The notes: generated from the sequence alone by a model not told the origin. 64,000 nucleotides of DNA from Butyrivibrio sp. (GCF_015056685.1 NZ_SVFW01000005.1:71879-135878), one strand, 5' to 3'; shown: positions 42,225 through 51,671, counted from the stretch's first letter. Numbers and translations: made by a program.

Positions 42225-44048
42225 TTAAATTGCCCTTGTAGCCTCTTTTAACCAGCTCTTTACATCTTCATCATCAATGAAGGGAGAGACCTTTTCATAG
42301 ACCATCTTGTGGTAATTATTGAGCTTTTCGATATCCTTAGGCTGCATGTATTTCTTGTCAATCGCCTCAAAATCAATAGGGGCATAAGTGAGATGGTCAA
42401 ATCCAAGGAATCTTCCATACTCATTAGTTTCTCTTTCAACTACCTCAACAATATTCTCGATTCGAATACCGTGGCTTCCCTCAATGTAAACACCAGGCTC
42501 GTCAGAAACGATCATTCCAGGCTGAAGAACTGCCTCATGCATGCCCTCATTAAATCTCCATCTGATGTTGTGAGGTCCCTCATGGACATTAAGCATATAT
42601 CCGATTCCATGACCTGTGCCGTGGTTGTAGTCAATGCCCATTTCCCAGAGTGCCATTCTTGCAAAAGTATCTACGTTTCTGCCTGTGCAGCCCTCCATAA
42701 ACTTGGAAGATGCAAGATTTAGCATTCCCATTACAGTTGCTGTGTAGTGTTTCTTTATCTCCTCTGAGATCTTACCAACTACAATTGTTCTGGTAACATC
42801 AGTTGTTCCGCCCATGTATGTAGCACCTGAGTCAACAAGGAGCATTCCATCAGCTTTAACTTCTGCTGCGTTATCTTTAGTAGCTTCGTAATGAGCCATT
42901 GCTGCATTAGCCTTGTAAGCACTGATAGTAGGGAAAGAAAGCTCTATAAATCCCGGAAGTGCAGCTCTCATACCATCGAGCTTTTCAGCTGCAGTATACT
43001 CAGTCATAGGAATCTTTCCTACATTCTTTTTTACCCAGTAAATAAACTTAGTAAGAACAACGCTGTCCTTTAAGTACACTTCTCTGATGTTTTTAAGCTC
43101 AGTTTCATTTTTGACAGCCTTCATGATCTCAGTAGGGTCTTTCTCATTCTTCAAAAGAACTCCTGCCTCTTTTGTCCTGTCAAGAAGTGTCTTATATGTA
43201 AGGAAATTAGTGTTTCTCTTATCGCAAAGAACATTTCCATCAAGTTTAACTTCTGAGATAAAATTCATTACCTCATGATAATCTTTGAGCTCGATACCCA
43301 CTTTGTCGCAGTATGCTCTTACTTCATCTGTCACCTCTTTTTCCTGAACAAAGAGAACAAATCTGTCAAAAGTAATATATGCATAAGCAAGCGCAACAGG
43401 ATTGCATTCAACATCGTTTCCACGAAGGTTTGTAAGCCACATGATATCATCAAGCTTACTTAACAGATGGGCAGTTGCTCCGAACTCTCTCATCTTGCTT
43501 CTGACATTTGCAAGCTTCTCCTTAAATGATCTGCCACAAAGCTCGTCAGACAGTACATACATATCGTGACAAGGAAGTGCAGGTCTGTCAGTCCAGACAT
43601 CCTCAGCAAGATCTTTATCGATCTTGTATTTTACAGCTTTGCCGGAAAGCTTTTTCTCATAATTCTCACCAACACTGGTTGATATAACTTTTCCATCAAA
43701 GCCTAATGTCTCTCCGTCTTTCATATTGTCAAAAAGAAATTCTGCAATTGTAGGAACACCTGGATTGAGCATCTTAAAGAGTTCTACTCCTGTGCCCTTC
43801 ATCTGATTCTCTGCCTGGATGAAATATCTTCCATCAGTCCACATTCCTGCAAAATTCTGTGATACTACCAGTGTTCCGTTAGATCCGTCAAATCCGCAGA
43901 AATACTCTCTTACTTTGAAGAAATCTGCAGAATACTCAGAATTGTGATAGTCTGAAGTTGGCATAATATAGTAATCAATACCGTTTTTTGCCATTGCAGC
44001 GCGTAATTTCTCAAGTCTGTCTTTTATAACTGTATTCTCTTTTACCAT
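42225..44048 (-). CDS. Aminopeptidase P family protein (Xaa-Pro aminopeptidase, long form)
   Basis: 607 aa, the long three-domain form: two creatinase-like N-terminal domains (1-310) and a C-terminal M24 pita-bread domain. Metal ligands appear in order: LLVDSGATYMGGTTDVTRT (two Asp), HGTGHGIGYMLNVHEGP (His, then His), DEPGVYIEGSHGIRIEN (Glu, Glu). Cleaves the bond before a penultimate Pro in peptides, using Mn. Cytoplasmic. Transcribed alone toward the 6S region. Confidence 0.93.
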   Translation of the reverse strand: MVKENTVIKDRLEKLRAAMAKNGIDYYIMPTSDYHNSEYSADFFKVREYFCGFDGSNGTLVVSQNFAGMWTDGRYFIQAENQMKGTGVELFKMLNPGVPTIAEFLFDNMKDGETLGFDGKVISTSVGENYEKKLSGKAVKYKIDKDLAEDVWTDRPALPCHDMYVLSDELCGRSFKEKLANVRSKMREFGATAHLLSKLDDIMWLTNLRGNDVECNPVALAYAYITFDRFVLFVQEKEVTDEVRAYCDKVGIELKDYHEVMNFISEVKLDGNVLCDKRNTNFLTYKTLLDRTKEAGVLLKNEKDPTEIMKAVKNETELKNIREVYLKDSVVLTKFIYWVKKNVGKIPMTEYTAAEKLDGMRAALPGFIELSFPTISAYKANAAMAHYEATKDNAAEVKADGMLLVDSGATYMGGTTDVTRTIVVGKISEEIKKHYTATVMGMLNLASSKFMEGCTGRNVDTFARMALWEMGIDYNHGTGHGIGYMLNVHEGPHNIRWRFNEGMHEAVLQPGMIVSDEPGVYIEGSHGIRIENIVEVVERETNEYGRFLGFDHLTYAPIDFEAIDKKYMQPKDIEKLNNYHKMVYEKVSPFIDDEDVKSWLKEATRAI

Positions 44049-44141
44049 TTAATAAATCCTCCTGCAAAACACTATTTTATATTTTATGATTTAAGTATAT
44101 AATTATCAATACATTCTTGTTTTATAAAAAAAGGAGTTGTT

Positions 44142-44801
44142 ATGGAAGAAAAAGATATTTTAAAGCTTATTGACCACACACTTTTAAAGGCTGATGCCAC
44201 ATGGGAGCAGATCATTGCACTTTGCGATGAAGCAGTTAAATACGGAACTGCTACCGTATGCATCCCACAGACATATCTTAAAAGAGTTCACGATAAATAT
44301 GGCGACAGCTTAAAGCTCTGCACAGTTATTGGTTTCCCTCTTGGTTACAACTCAGCTTCATCTAAAGTTGTAGAAGCAAAGGATTCTATCACTGACGGTG
44401 CAGAAGAAATTGATACTGTTGTAAATATCAGTGATGTTAAAAATCACAGATATGATGAGGTAAGAAAAGAGCTTAAGATGATCCGTGAGGCTTGTGGAGA
44501 CAAGCTCCTTAAAGTTATCATCGAGACTTGCTACCTTACAGAAGAGGAAAAGATCGAGCTTTGCAAGATCGTTACAGAAGTTAAGGCAGACTATATCAAG
44601 ACTTCAACAGGTTTCGGCAGTGCAGGTGCTACTCTTGAAGACATCGAGCTCTTCAAAAAGCACATCGGTCCTGATGTTAAGATCAAAGCAGCTGGCGGAA
44701 TCCGCACAATAGAGGATGCTCTTGCTTATGCAAATGCAGGCTGCAGCCGTATCGGTTCTTCAAAGGTTGCTCCACTTATCGCAGCAAAATACAACCTCTA
44801 A
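44142..44801 (+). CDS. deoC: Deoxyribose-phosphate aldolase
   Basis: 219 aa. Splits 2-deoxyribose 5-phosphate to acetaldehyde and glyceraldehyde 3-phosphate. N-terminal IDHTLLKADATW, VIGFPLGYN, EEIDTVVNI and the Schiff-base Lys in DYIKTSTGF are family marks, with the second active Lys in IKAAGGIRT. AAGGAG is 6 nt before the ATG. No deo neighbours. Ends at a bidirectional terminator. Confidence 0.96.
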   Translation: MEEKDILKLIDHTLLKADATWEQIIALCDEAVKYGTATVCIPQTYLKRVHDKYGDSLKLCTVIGFPLGYNSASSKVVEAKDSITDGAEEIDTVVNISDVKNHRYDEVRKELKMIREACGDKLLKVIIETCYLTEEEKIELCKIVTEVKADYIKTSTGFGSAGATLEDIELFKKHIGPDVKIKAAGGIRTIEDALAYANAGCSRIGSSKVAPLIAAKYNL

Positions 44802-44844
44802 TTCTAATCAGAAAATACATGTCTCCCTGTGGGAGAATGCCAAT

Positions 44845-44880
44845 AAAAAACTCACGCAGTTTGGTCTGCGTGAGTTTTTT
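44845..44880. terminator. Bidirectional terminator between deoC and citrate synthase
   Basis: AAAAAACTCACGCAG (44845-44859) and CTGCGTGAGTTTTTT (44866-44880) pair perfectly; A- and T-runs make it work on both strands. Confidence 0.92.
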
Positions 44881-44894
44881 ACATGTTATTCAAA

Positions 44895-46271
44895 TTATCG
44901 CTCCGACATAGGAACATATTCTTTTCTGGGCTCTATAGCCATATATGCAGGTCTGATGATCTTGCCGTTGTTGACAAGCTCTTCCATTCTATGAGCACTC
45001 CAGCCAACAATCCTTGCTATAGCAAAGATGGTAGGATAAAGTTCTTCAGGAAGCTCAAGCATTCTGTAAACAAAACCTGAATAGAAATCCACATTGGCAC
45101 TTACGCCCTTGTACATTTTTCTCTCACCGCTGATGATCTTTGGTGCGAGACGCTCTACCATTTCATAAAGAGCAAGTTCATCCTCTTTTTTCTTTTCAAC
45201 AGCGAGTTTCTCAACAAAGCTCTTTAAGATCATAGCTCTTGGATCAGATTTAGAATAAATAGCATGACCGATACCGTAGATCAGCCCTGATTTATCAAAT
45301 GCTTCTTTATTCAGGATCTTATCAAGGTACGCTCCTACCTCTTCTTCATCTTTCCAGTCTTTTACATTTTCTTCGATGTCATCAAACATGTGTACAACCT
45401 TGATATTGGCGCCGCCGTGACGAGGCCCCTTTAAAGAGCCGATGGCAGCTGCAATAACAGAGTAAGTATCTGTAAGACTTGAGCTAACCACATGGGTTGT
45501 AAAAGACGAATTGTTACCACCGCCATGCTCCATATGGAGCACCAGACAAATATCCAAAAGCTTGGCTTCAAGCTCTGTATACTTGCTGTCAGGTCTAAGG
45601 AGATAAAGGATCGTCTCTGCAGTAGAAAGCTCCTCCTTTGGCGGATGGATAATGAGGGAATTGCCCTCATGATAATGATTGTAGGCATGATACCCGTAAA
45701 TTGATAAAAGTGGGAACATGCTGATCAGCTGAAGTGACTGCCTAAGCACATTAGGAAGTGAAACATCATCAGCATGATCGTCATAGGAATAAAGAGTCAG
45801 AACGCTCCTTGCAAGAGTGTTCATCATATCGCGGCTTGGAGCCTTCATGATGACATCTCTCACAAAGCTCGTCGGAAGACTCTTATATATCCCAAGTAAT
45901 TTTTCAAATTCAAACAGCTCTTTTCCAGAAGGAAGTTTATCAAATAAGAGAAGGTATGCGCATTCTTCAAACGCAAATCTATTCTCTTTAACTGCAGCAT
46001 CTATCAGGTTGTGGACATCATAGCCTCTAAAGTAGATCTCACCGTCTTTAGGAATTTCTTTGCCATCAACAACCTCTTTGGCAATGATCTCTGAAATTCT
46101 TGTAAGGCCGGTAAGTACGCCCTTACCGTTTAAGTCTCTTAATCCTCTTTTTACGTCATATTTGATAAAAAGATCATTCTCAATCTGATCTGCTGTTTCT
46201 GAAAGCTTAGACAACTCAACAATTTCCGGTGTGTTATCCGAGTAGTACCCTTTTCCTAAATCCATACGCAC
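44895..46271 (-). CDS. gltA: Citrate synthase
   Basis: 458 aa. Catalytic residues lie in MEHGGGNNSSFT (His), GIGHAIY (His) and the Asp of the later GVSANVDFYSG block; PRHGGANIKVV is the CoA/substrate region. Makes citrate from oxaloacetate and acetyl-CoA, feeding glutamate synthesis in anaerobes with a partial cycle. A long N-terminal extension (1-60) before the core is typical of this clostridial group. A 2-methylcitrate synthase is possible but no prp genes are nearby. AGGAGG before the ATG; last gene of the thrC operon. Confidence 0.9.
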   Translation of the reverse strand: MRMDLGKGYYSDNTPEIVELSKLSETADQIENDLFIKYDVKRGLRDLNGKGVLTGLTRISEIIAKEVVDGKEIPKDGEIYFRGYDVHNLIDAAVKENRFAFEECAYLLLFDKLPSGKELFEFEKLLGIYKSLPTSFVRDVIMKAPSRDMMNTLARSVLTLYSYDDHADDVSLPNVLRQSLQLISMFPLLSIYGYHAYNHYHEGNSLIIHPPKEELSTAETILYLLRPDSKYTELEAKLLDICLVLHMEHGGGNNSSFTTHVVSSSLTDTYSVIAAAIGSLKGPRHGGANIKVVHMFDDIEENVKDWKDEEEVGAYLDKILNKEAFDKSGLIYGIGHAIYSKSDPRAMILKSFVEKLAVEKKKEDELALYEMVERLAPKIISGERKMYKGVSANVDFYSGFVYRMLELPEELYPTIFAIARIVGWSAHRMEELVNNGKIIRPAYMAIEPRKEYVPMSER

Positions 46272-46291
46272 CTCCTGTTATATAAGCATTT

Positions 46292-46633
46292 TTAGTAGAA
46301 TTTCTTTTTTCCTTTCTCTATAAAGAGATTTCCGATGATATAGAAAGCAAGAACAACAATGTAGACGATAGCATGCAGATCAGGTCTTGCATACAAGTCA
46401 CATCCGATTCCTACAAGTCCTAATACTATAAGTATCAGTCCCTGTAAAAAATGTCTTGGGAAAGCATAGGCCTTGAAGCCTTCCCTGTCCTTCATCTTCT
46501 TGACATTAACTGAAGGAGGAACCATTATTCCTACTTTTATTATATCATTAGCTCTCATCTGCTCGGCATAATAAATAATGATAGCGCCGCCAAAAACAAT
46601 CAAAATATCAAAAATATTACTAAATGTGTCCAT
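46292..46633 (-). CDS. Small membrane protein, unknown
   Basis: 113 aa with about three membrane helices (8-28, 65-85, 88-106) and a basic tail EKGKKKFY. Starts 4 bp after the thrC stop with no own ribosome site, so it relies on coupling; citrate synthase follows 20 bp on. I do not recognise the family. Context (amino acid and citrate metabolism) does not reveal a role. Confidence 0.75.
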   Translation of the reverse strand: MDTFSNIFDILIVFGGAIIIYYAEQMRANDIIKVGIMVPPSVNVKKMKDREGFKAYAFPRHFLQGLILIVLGLVGIGCDLYARPDLHAIVYIVVLAFYIIGNLFIEKGKKKFY

Positions 46634-46637
46634 TTAC

Positions 46638-48131
46638 TTACAGGCTAAGGAAATTCCTTACTGCCTTCTCCATTTCTGTTTTATCTACTACTTTCTTGTG
46701 TAATACATCAGCTGTTCTGATAGATGTTACAGCCTCAGGTATTTCAACCTTTGAAACTTCGCTGAGCTTATCAGCAAGTTCAAAGTCATCCTTGCCCTCT
46801 TCTGGAATTCCAAGAGCATTTATAACGCTTCTTGTGAACTTGTATGGGCTTGCTGTGGAAGCAATAACTGAAACAGTCTTATCACCTGTCTCTTTTACGT
46901 ATTTATTGTATACGCAGCTTGCTACAGCTGTATGAGTATCAATGAGATATCCTGTCTTATCAAAAAGATTTTTGATAGTCTCAAATGTCTCCTCTTCAGA
47001 AGCATAGCCTCCAAAGAAATCTGTGAGTTTTTCTCTCATCTCATCTGTGATCTCATACTTTCCATCCTTAGAAAGCTTTTCCATGAACTCGGCGTCTTTT
47101 GCAGAATTATCACCTGAAATATGGTAGATAAGTCTCTCAAGGTTAGATGAAATAAGTATATCCATTGAAGGTGAGGCTGTAAGTACAAAGTCACGGTTTC
47201 TGTCGTACTCACCAGTCTTAAAGAAGTCAAAAAGCACCTTATTTGAGTTGGATGCACATATAAGTTTTGAAATTGGCACACCCATATTTTTTGCGTAATA
47301 AGCTGCAAGGATATTACCAAAGTTACCTGTAGGAACTACTACGTTTATGCTGTCGCCATCTGCAATTCTGCCCTCTTTGAGGAGTTTTGCATAAGAATAA
47401 ACATAATAAACAATCTGAGGAACAAGTCTTCCAATGTTGATAGAATTGGCAGATGAGAACTGGAATCCCTTGCTGTCCATTTCTTTTGCAAGATCAGGAT
47501 CTGTAAATATCTTTTTAACACCTGTCTGTGCATCGTCGAAATTACCCTCGATACCTATAACGCATGTGTTAGCACCTTTTTGTGTAACCATCTGCTTTTC
47601 CTGGATAGGGCTTACGCCGTGCTTTGGGTAAAAGACGATGATCTTTGTGCCGGGAACATCAGCAAAACCTGCAAGAGCAGCCTTTCCTGTGTCACCACTT
47701 GTAGCTGTAAGAATAACTATCTCATTCTTAACGTTATTCTTTTTAGCAGCTGTAACCATAAGATAAGGCAGAATTGAAAGAGCCATATCCTTAAATGCAA
47801 TAGTTAAGCCGTGATAAAGTTCAAGATAGAAAGCTCCGTCTGCTTCTGTTAAAGGAGCAATCTCCTCTGTATCAAATTTGGAATCATATGCATGTGAAAT
47901 GCAGTATTTAAGTTCTTCCTCAGTATAGTCGGTAAGGAATAACTTCATTACTTCATAAGCTGTTTCCTGATAGCTTAAAGATGCAATTTCTCTAAGTGAT
48001 CTCTCAAGATGTGGAATATGGTCCGGAACATATAAACCGCCGTCGCCCGCAAGACCTTTTAAGATAGCTTCAGATGCATGGATATTGCCTAAAGCTCCTC
48101 GTGTGCTACTATACAAAACTTCCTTTGCCAT
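46638..48131 (-). CDS. thrC: Threonine synthase
   Basis: 497 aa from the ATG encoding MAKEVLYSSTRG, with GAGGAG 8 nt before it; an upstream in-frame extension lacks support. Converts O-phosphohomoserine to threonine with PLP. The Schiff-base Lys is in LTIAFKDMALSIL. TATSGDTGKAALAG binds the PLP phosphate, and NSINIGRLVPQIVYYVYSY and PTGNFGNILAAYYA are class marks of the long (yeast/E. coli-type) enzymes. First gene of a three-gene unit with a membrane protein and citrate synthase. Confidence 0.95.
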   Translation of the reverse strand: MAKEVLYSSTRGALGNIHASEAILKGLAGDGGLYVPDHIPHLERSLREIASLSYQETAYEVMKLFLTDYTEEELKYCISHAYDSKFDTEEIAPLTEADGAFYLELYHGLTIAFKDMALSILPYLMVTAAKKNNVKNEIVILTATSGDTGKAALAGFADVPGTKIIVFYPKHGVSPIQEKQMVTQKGANTCVIGIEGNFDDAQTGVKKIFTDPDLAKEMDSKGFQFSSANSINIGRLVPQIVYYVYSYAKLLKEGRIADGDSINVVVPTGNFGNILAAYYAKNMGVPISKLICASNSNKVLFDFFKTGEYDRNRDFVLTASPSMDILISSNLERLIYHISGDNSAKDAEFMEKLSKDGKYEITDEMREKLTDFFGGYASEEETFETIKNLFDKTGYLIDTHTAVASCVYNKYVKETGDKTVSVIASTASPYKFTRSVINALGIPEEGKDDFELADKLSEVSKVEIPEAVTSIRTADVLHKKVVDKTEMEKAVRNFLSL

Positions 48132-48250
48132 TGCCTTCACTCCTCTTTTGTTGGTAAAATAGATATGGTTAGTATACCATACAGCCAAACAGTATATCCA
48201 TAATAATTTAGCACTTTGAATTAGTAAAGTAAATAGTGGGGGGACTACTT

Positions 48251-49063
48251 TTGAAGCAAAGAAAACATACCGGAGTGTATAAGACGGCTTTAAAAAACGG
48301 CACACCGTCTTACAGAACATCCATAGTTTTTAATGGAAAGCACATATCGCTTGGCTCATATCCGACTCTAAAAAAAGCCAGTGCTGTTTATGATGAAAGC
48401 TACTACATTCTCCACAGTGAAAACTTTGTAATCTCTTCCTACAAAAAAGGAATGAACCTTCCTTTTGAAAAATGCGTGATACTAATTAACTTCCGAGACA
48501 AAGGCATATATATCCCAAATCCCATCTATCTTGAAAAAAAATATTTTCTTTACTACTTATCTCCTGATGAAATTTTGAAATTTGATATTGATGATCTTTT
48601 TTACTACTCATCCCACAAGATCATGAAGCGTGGAGGACATCTGTTTGTTGCTGATTACGGAAGCCAGCTCTCTATCTTGCAGCGCTATGGGATAAAAAGC
48701 TATGCTGTATCCGGCAGAGATTATCTTTTTGCCAATGATGATCCCTTTGATCTAAGATATGAAAATATAATTATCCTCAACCGCTACCACGGTGTAAGGC
48801 AGTTTGCCCACAAGGGCTTTATCAGGTACAAGACCTTCATACATATTAAAAGCAATTATGTTGTAGGCGTCTACAATTCAGAAGTCGAAGCTGCCATCGC
48901 CTATAATAAAGCTGCAGATATCCTTATAAAAAACGGGGTAAATAAGAAGTATCAGTTAAACTATATTGAAGATCTCAGCGCTTCGCAGTATGCTGACCTT
49001 TATGTGAAAGTTAAAATCCCTAAAAAAATATACGCTTTAAAAAGTAATGGCATTAAAGCATAA
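48251..49063 (+). CDS. AP2-like domain protein with degenerate HNH region
   Basis: 270 aa from a TTG start preceded by GGGGGGA (6 nt). N-terminal AP2-like unit (7-53): HTGVYK, then YRTSIVFNGKHISLGSYPTL in the pattern 'YR..I..nGk...LGsY.t...A...YD'. The middle (100-178) follows the HNH homing-nuclease layout (NDDPFDLRYENIIILNRY in place of the usual DH..G...NNR.ENL), but the catalytic His pair is absent. A second AP2-like unit (180-240): HGVRQF ... YVVGVYNSEVEAAIAYNKAA ... YQLNYIE. Plant AP2 factors are thought to stem from such bacterial HNH-AP2 nucleases. This copy seems to have kept DNA binding and lost cutting. Function unknown; monocistronic. Confidence 0.65.
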   Translation: MKQRKHTGVYKTALKNGTPSYRTSIVFNGKHISLGSYPTLKKASAVYDESYYILHSENFVISSYKKGMNLPFEKCVILINFRDKGIYIPNPIYLEKKYFLYYLSPDEILKFDIDDLFYYSSHKIMKRGGHLFVADYGSQLSILQRYGIKSYAVSGRDYLFANDDPFDLRYENIIILNRYHGVRQFAHKGFIRYKTFIHIKSNYVVGVYNSEVEAAIAYNKAADILIKNGVNKKYQLNYIEDLSASQYADLYVKVKIPKKIYALKSNGIKA

Positions 49064-49192
49064 TTTTTTATTGAAATACATCAAATTTTAATGAGATTAT
49101 TCTAATCTAATGTACTAGACTTAAATTGCTGCCTGGGTTTTTCTTTCTTTCCCCACGGCAGCATTTTTTATCACATTCAGGAGAATCAAGAA

Positions 49193-50551
49193 ATGGCAAA
49201 TCCCATTCCCGAAAAGTATTCAAAAGACATGACAAATGGCGATACCTTCAGCCTTCTCATAAGCTTCATGGTACCCATGATGATAGGAAATATCTTCCAG
49301 CAGTTCTACAATATAGTAGATACTATTATTGCAGGAAAGTTCATCGATTCCAACGCTCTTGCCGCTGTAGGTTCAACAGGTCATATAACAAATCTCTTTT
49401 TTGCACTTGGAAACGGACTTGCAACAGGAATAGGTATTATTGTTTCTCAGTTCTTTGGTTCAGGCGATAAAGATGGTGTAAGAAAAACAATTACCAACGC
49501 CTTCTTTATGGTTAGTGCTACCTCTATATTTGTGGGATGCCTTGGTGCTTCTTTGTCCCGTCCTGTACTTGTCTACGGTTTGAAAACTCCTGATGAGATC
49601 CTTGAAAGTTCAGTAATATACATGTCTGTAACCTGTATAGGTTTTATAGGCACAGCTCTTTACAATACAATTTCCTACATCATGCGAGGAATCGGCGATT
49701 CTAAAACGCCCCTCTATTTCCTTATTGTTTCCAGTTTTCTTAATATCCTGATGGACCTTGCCTTTGTTATTTTCTTTGATCTTGGAGTAAAGGGTCTTGC
49801 TATAGCAACCATAACAGCCCAGGCTCTATCCGCTGCCCTTTCAATCGGATATGCTCTTTTAAAAAATCCAGTATTTAAATTTGAGAAAAAAGATTTTGTA
49901 CTGGATAAAAATATAATAATCAAATGCTACACACTAGGTGGATCAATGGCGCTTCAAAGCGGACTTATCGCTCTCTCTTTTGTCATACTTCAAAGAGTAA
50001 TCAACTCCTTTGGAGCAGTTGTTATCGCCGCCTTCACTACAACAAGTAAAATTGAAAACCTGGTAAACATGCAGTTCAAAGCCCTTGGAGATTCTCTGTC
50101 CACCTACTCAGGCCAGAATATCGGAGCCGGAAAAGGTGACAGGGTAAAGAAAGGCTATAGAGTTGGAATGACAATGATGGGCACATACGCCCTTATCATG
50201 ATCCCTCTTATGTGGATCTTCGGAGACTTCCTAATGAGAGTATTTGTAAACGAGCCTGAAGTAATAGCCTTTGGCAAAACAGCCATGCGAATCCTCTCAA
50301 GTTTCTATCTCCCCCTCGGAACAATCTACGTCTGCCGCGGAATCCTCAACGGAGCCGGCGACGCAAAGTTCCCACTAATATCCGGCATCTCAGAAATGGT
50401 CGGCCGTGTAATATTCCCCGCCTTCTTCTGCTCACTCCCCTTCCTCGGAGCCTGGGGCCTATGGATATCCACCGGCATCACCTGGACAATAGTCGGCGTC
50501 ACCGCCTTCATCCGCTACCACCAAAAGTCCTGGCGCAAAGGACTCTTTTAA
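49193..50551 (+). CDS. MATE-family efflux transporter (2)
   Basis: 452 aa, 12 membrane helices. First half: FMVPMMIGNIFQQFYNIVDTIIAGKF (landmark QQFYNIVDTIIAG); second half: YTLGGSMALQSGLIALSFVILQ (landmark GGSMALQSGL). Sodium/proton-driven exporter, substrate unknown. AGGAGA sits 9 nt before the ATG. The last ~90 codons switch to strongly C-ending codons (CTC, CCC, ATC, GGC), unlike the rest of the gene and of its neighbours. Confidence 0.9.
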   Translation: MANPIPEKYSKDMTNGDTFSLLISFMVPMMIGNIFQQFYNIVDTIIAGKFIDSNALAAVGSTGHITNLFFALGNGLATGIGIIVSQFFGSGDKDGVRKTITNAFFMVSATSIFVGCLGASLSRPVLVYGLKTPDEILESSVIYMSVTCIGFIGTALYNTISYIMRGIGDSKTPLYFLIVSSFLNILMDLAFVIFFDLGVKGLAIATITAQALSAALSIGYALLKNPVFKFEKKDFVLDKNIIIKCYTLGGSMALQSGLIALSFVILQRVINSFGAVVIAAFTTTSKIENLVNMQFKALGDSLSTYSGQNIGAGKGDRVKKGYRVGMTMMGTYALIMIPLMWIFGDFLMRVFVNEPEVIAFGKTAMRILSSFYLPLGTIYVCRGILNGAGDAKFPLISGISEMVGRVIFPAFFCSLPFLGAWGLWISTGITWTIVGVTAFIRYHQKSWRKGLF

Positions 50552-50604
50552 CGCCATCGCTCCATCCCTGACAGACACGCAAATGGTTCTCTCCGGGGGG
50601 CCGC

Positions 50605-51492
50605 TTACTCTGTGGGTGGGGCGTCTATCTTTTCGATGATCTCGATGACCTTTTTGGACCATAATGAGCCTGGGACTTCGAGGTCGTATTCTTCGAATTC
50701 GCCTGTGCCGCTGTGGGTGCAGATGACGGAGTCATTGTCGATGTGTATTGTTTTGGCGTACTTGTTTTTGATGAGGTTCATTACAGTCTTTTGGGACTCG
50801 GAGAACTTTACGTTCTTTTTTCCGGTTCCTGTTATGATTCCATCTACATGAACGAAGAACCTGTTGAAGTAGCGCCTTATGTCATCAATAGAATAGAACT
50901 CGGATGAATATACAAATATGTCATAGCCGTGGGTAGTCAGATAATTGAAAAGCGCGGGGATTCCGAGCATCATTTTCTTTTTTATCTTGGAGCCAAAATG
51001 GAATCCTGTTTCTTTTTCAACATAATTGTCCCATTTGCTCTTGAATACTACTTCGTCCAGGTCCATGGTGACTCTTTTATCATGCTGTGATGATTCTACT
51101 ATTCTCTGAAGTTCTTCATCAGACATCATGTTGATGATCTTGATTGGAACCTTTTTAATCTCAACTTTTAATGCGGCTGCCCATCTATGGTGGCCATTAA
51201 TGAGCATATAGCCTTCAGGATGAACCTTGCCAACGATAAGGGGGTCATTTATTGGTTGTTCTCCCTTTTTAAGTTTGTCTCTGAACTCTCTTTCATAGTC
51301 AGATATTATTCTATAGCTTGGACCTATAGCAGGATCACTAAACTCATCATCAGGATTTGGATGAAGATCCTTGCAATCATGCCATTTCACAAACATACGC
51401 TCGAAACGGCTCGCTTTAACAGGAACATATAGGCCTTTACCTTTTTCTATTTCATCACTAATAAACTGATCAAAAGAATTACTGCTCGCCAT
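50605..51492 (-). CDS. ParB/sulfiredoxin-like domain fused to HAD-like phosphatase domain
   Basis: 295 aa. The N-terminal part (1-138) carries the ParB-N/sulfiredoxin motif INGHHRWAAAL (98-108), where G-x-HR marks nucleotide-phosphate binding. The C-terminal part (139-290) looks like a HAD phosphatase: motif I MDLDEVV (143-149, Asp144 and Asp146), a Ser in motif II VYSSEFY (194-200), Lys225/226 for motif III, and IDNDSVI as a candidate motif IV. No Walker or HTH element, so not a partition protein. Possibly a nucleotide- or phosphopeptide-acting enzyme. Transcribed alone. 3' end C-rich like that of the convergent MATE gene. Function unknown. Confidence 0.7.
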   Translation of the reverse strand: MASSNSFDQFISDEIEKGKGLYVPVKASRFERMFVKWHDCKDLHPNPDDEFSDPAIGPSYRIISDYEREFRDKLKKGEQPINDPLIVGKVHPEGYMLINGHHRWAAALKVEIKKVPIKIINMMSDEELQRIVESSQHDKRVTMDLDEVVFKSKWDNYVEKETGFHFGSKIKKKMMLGIPALFNYLTTHGYDIFVYSSEFYSIDDIRRYFNRFFVHVDGIITGTGKKNVKFSESQKTVMNLIKNKYAKTIHIDNDSVICTHSGTGEFEEYDLEVPGSLWSKKVIEIIEKIDAPPTE

Positions 51493-51614
51493 TCACATTA
51501 CTCCATATACTAAAACACGTTTTTTAGTTGACGCCCTCATTATAACATACAGGTCTTTTTTCCTCGTTAACATATATAAAATTGCGATTAAATTAATGTG
51601 AAAATTAGCATAAC

Positions 51615-51666
51615 AAAAAAGACTTCACAAATGTAGGATTTTAGAATCCATAATTTGTGAAGTCTT
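51615..51666 (-). terminator. Terminator of the MBL-fold gene
   Basis: AAGACTTCACAAAT (51619-51632) with ATTTGTGAAGTCTT (51653-51666), perfect 14-bp arms; on the minus strand TTTTTTG follows. 6 bp after the stop. Confidence 0.9.
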
Positions 51667-51671
51667 GTAGT

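Noticed and set aside
46638..48320. 560-residue form of threonine synthase
   Set aside because: The extra 63 codons span the promoter region; GAGGAG marks the ATG at 48131, which gives the normal family length.
50605..51492. Chromosome-partitioning ParB
   Set aside because: Only the N-terminal GxHR fold is shared; there is no HTH or dimer domain, and the rest looks like a HAD enzyme.
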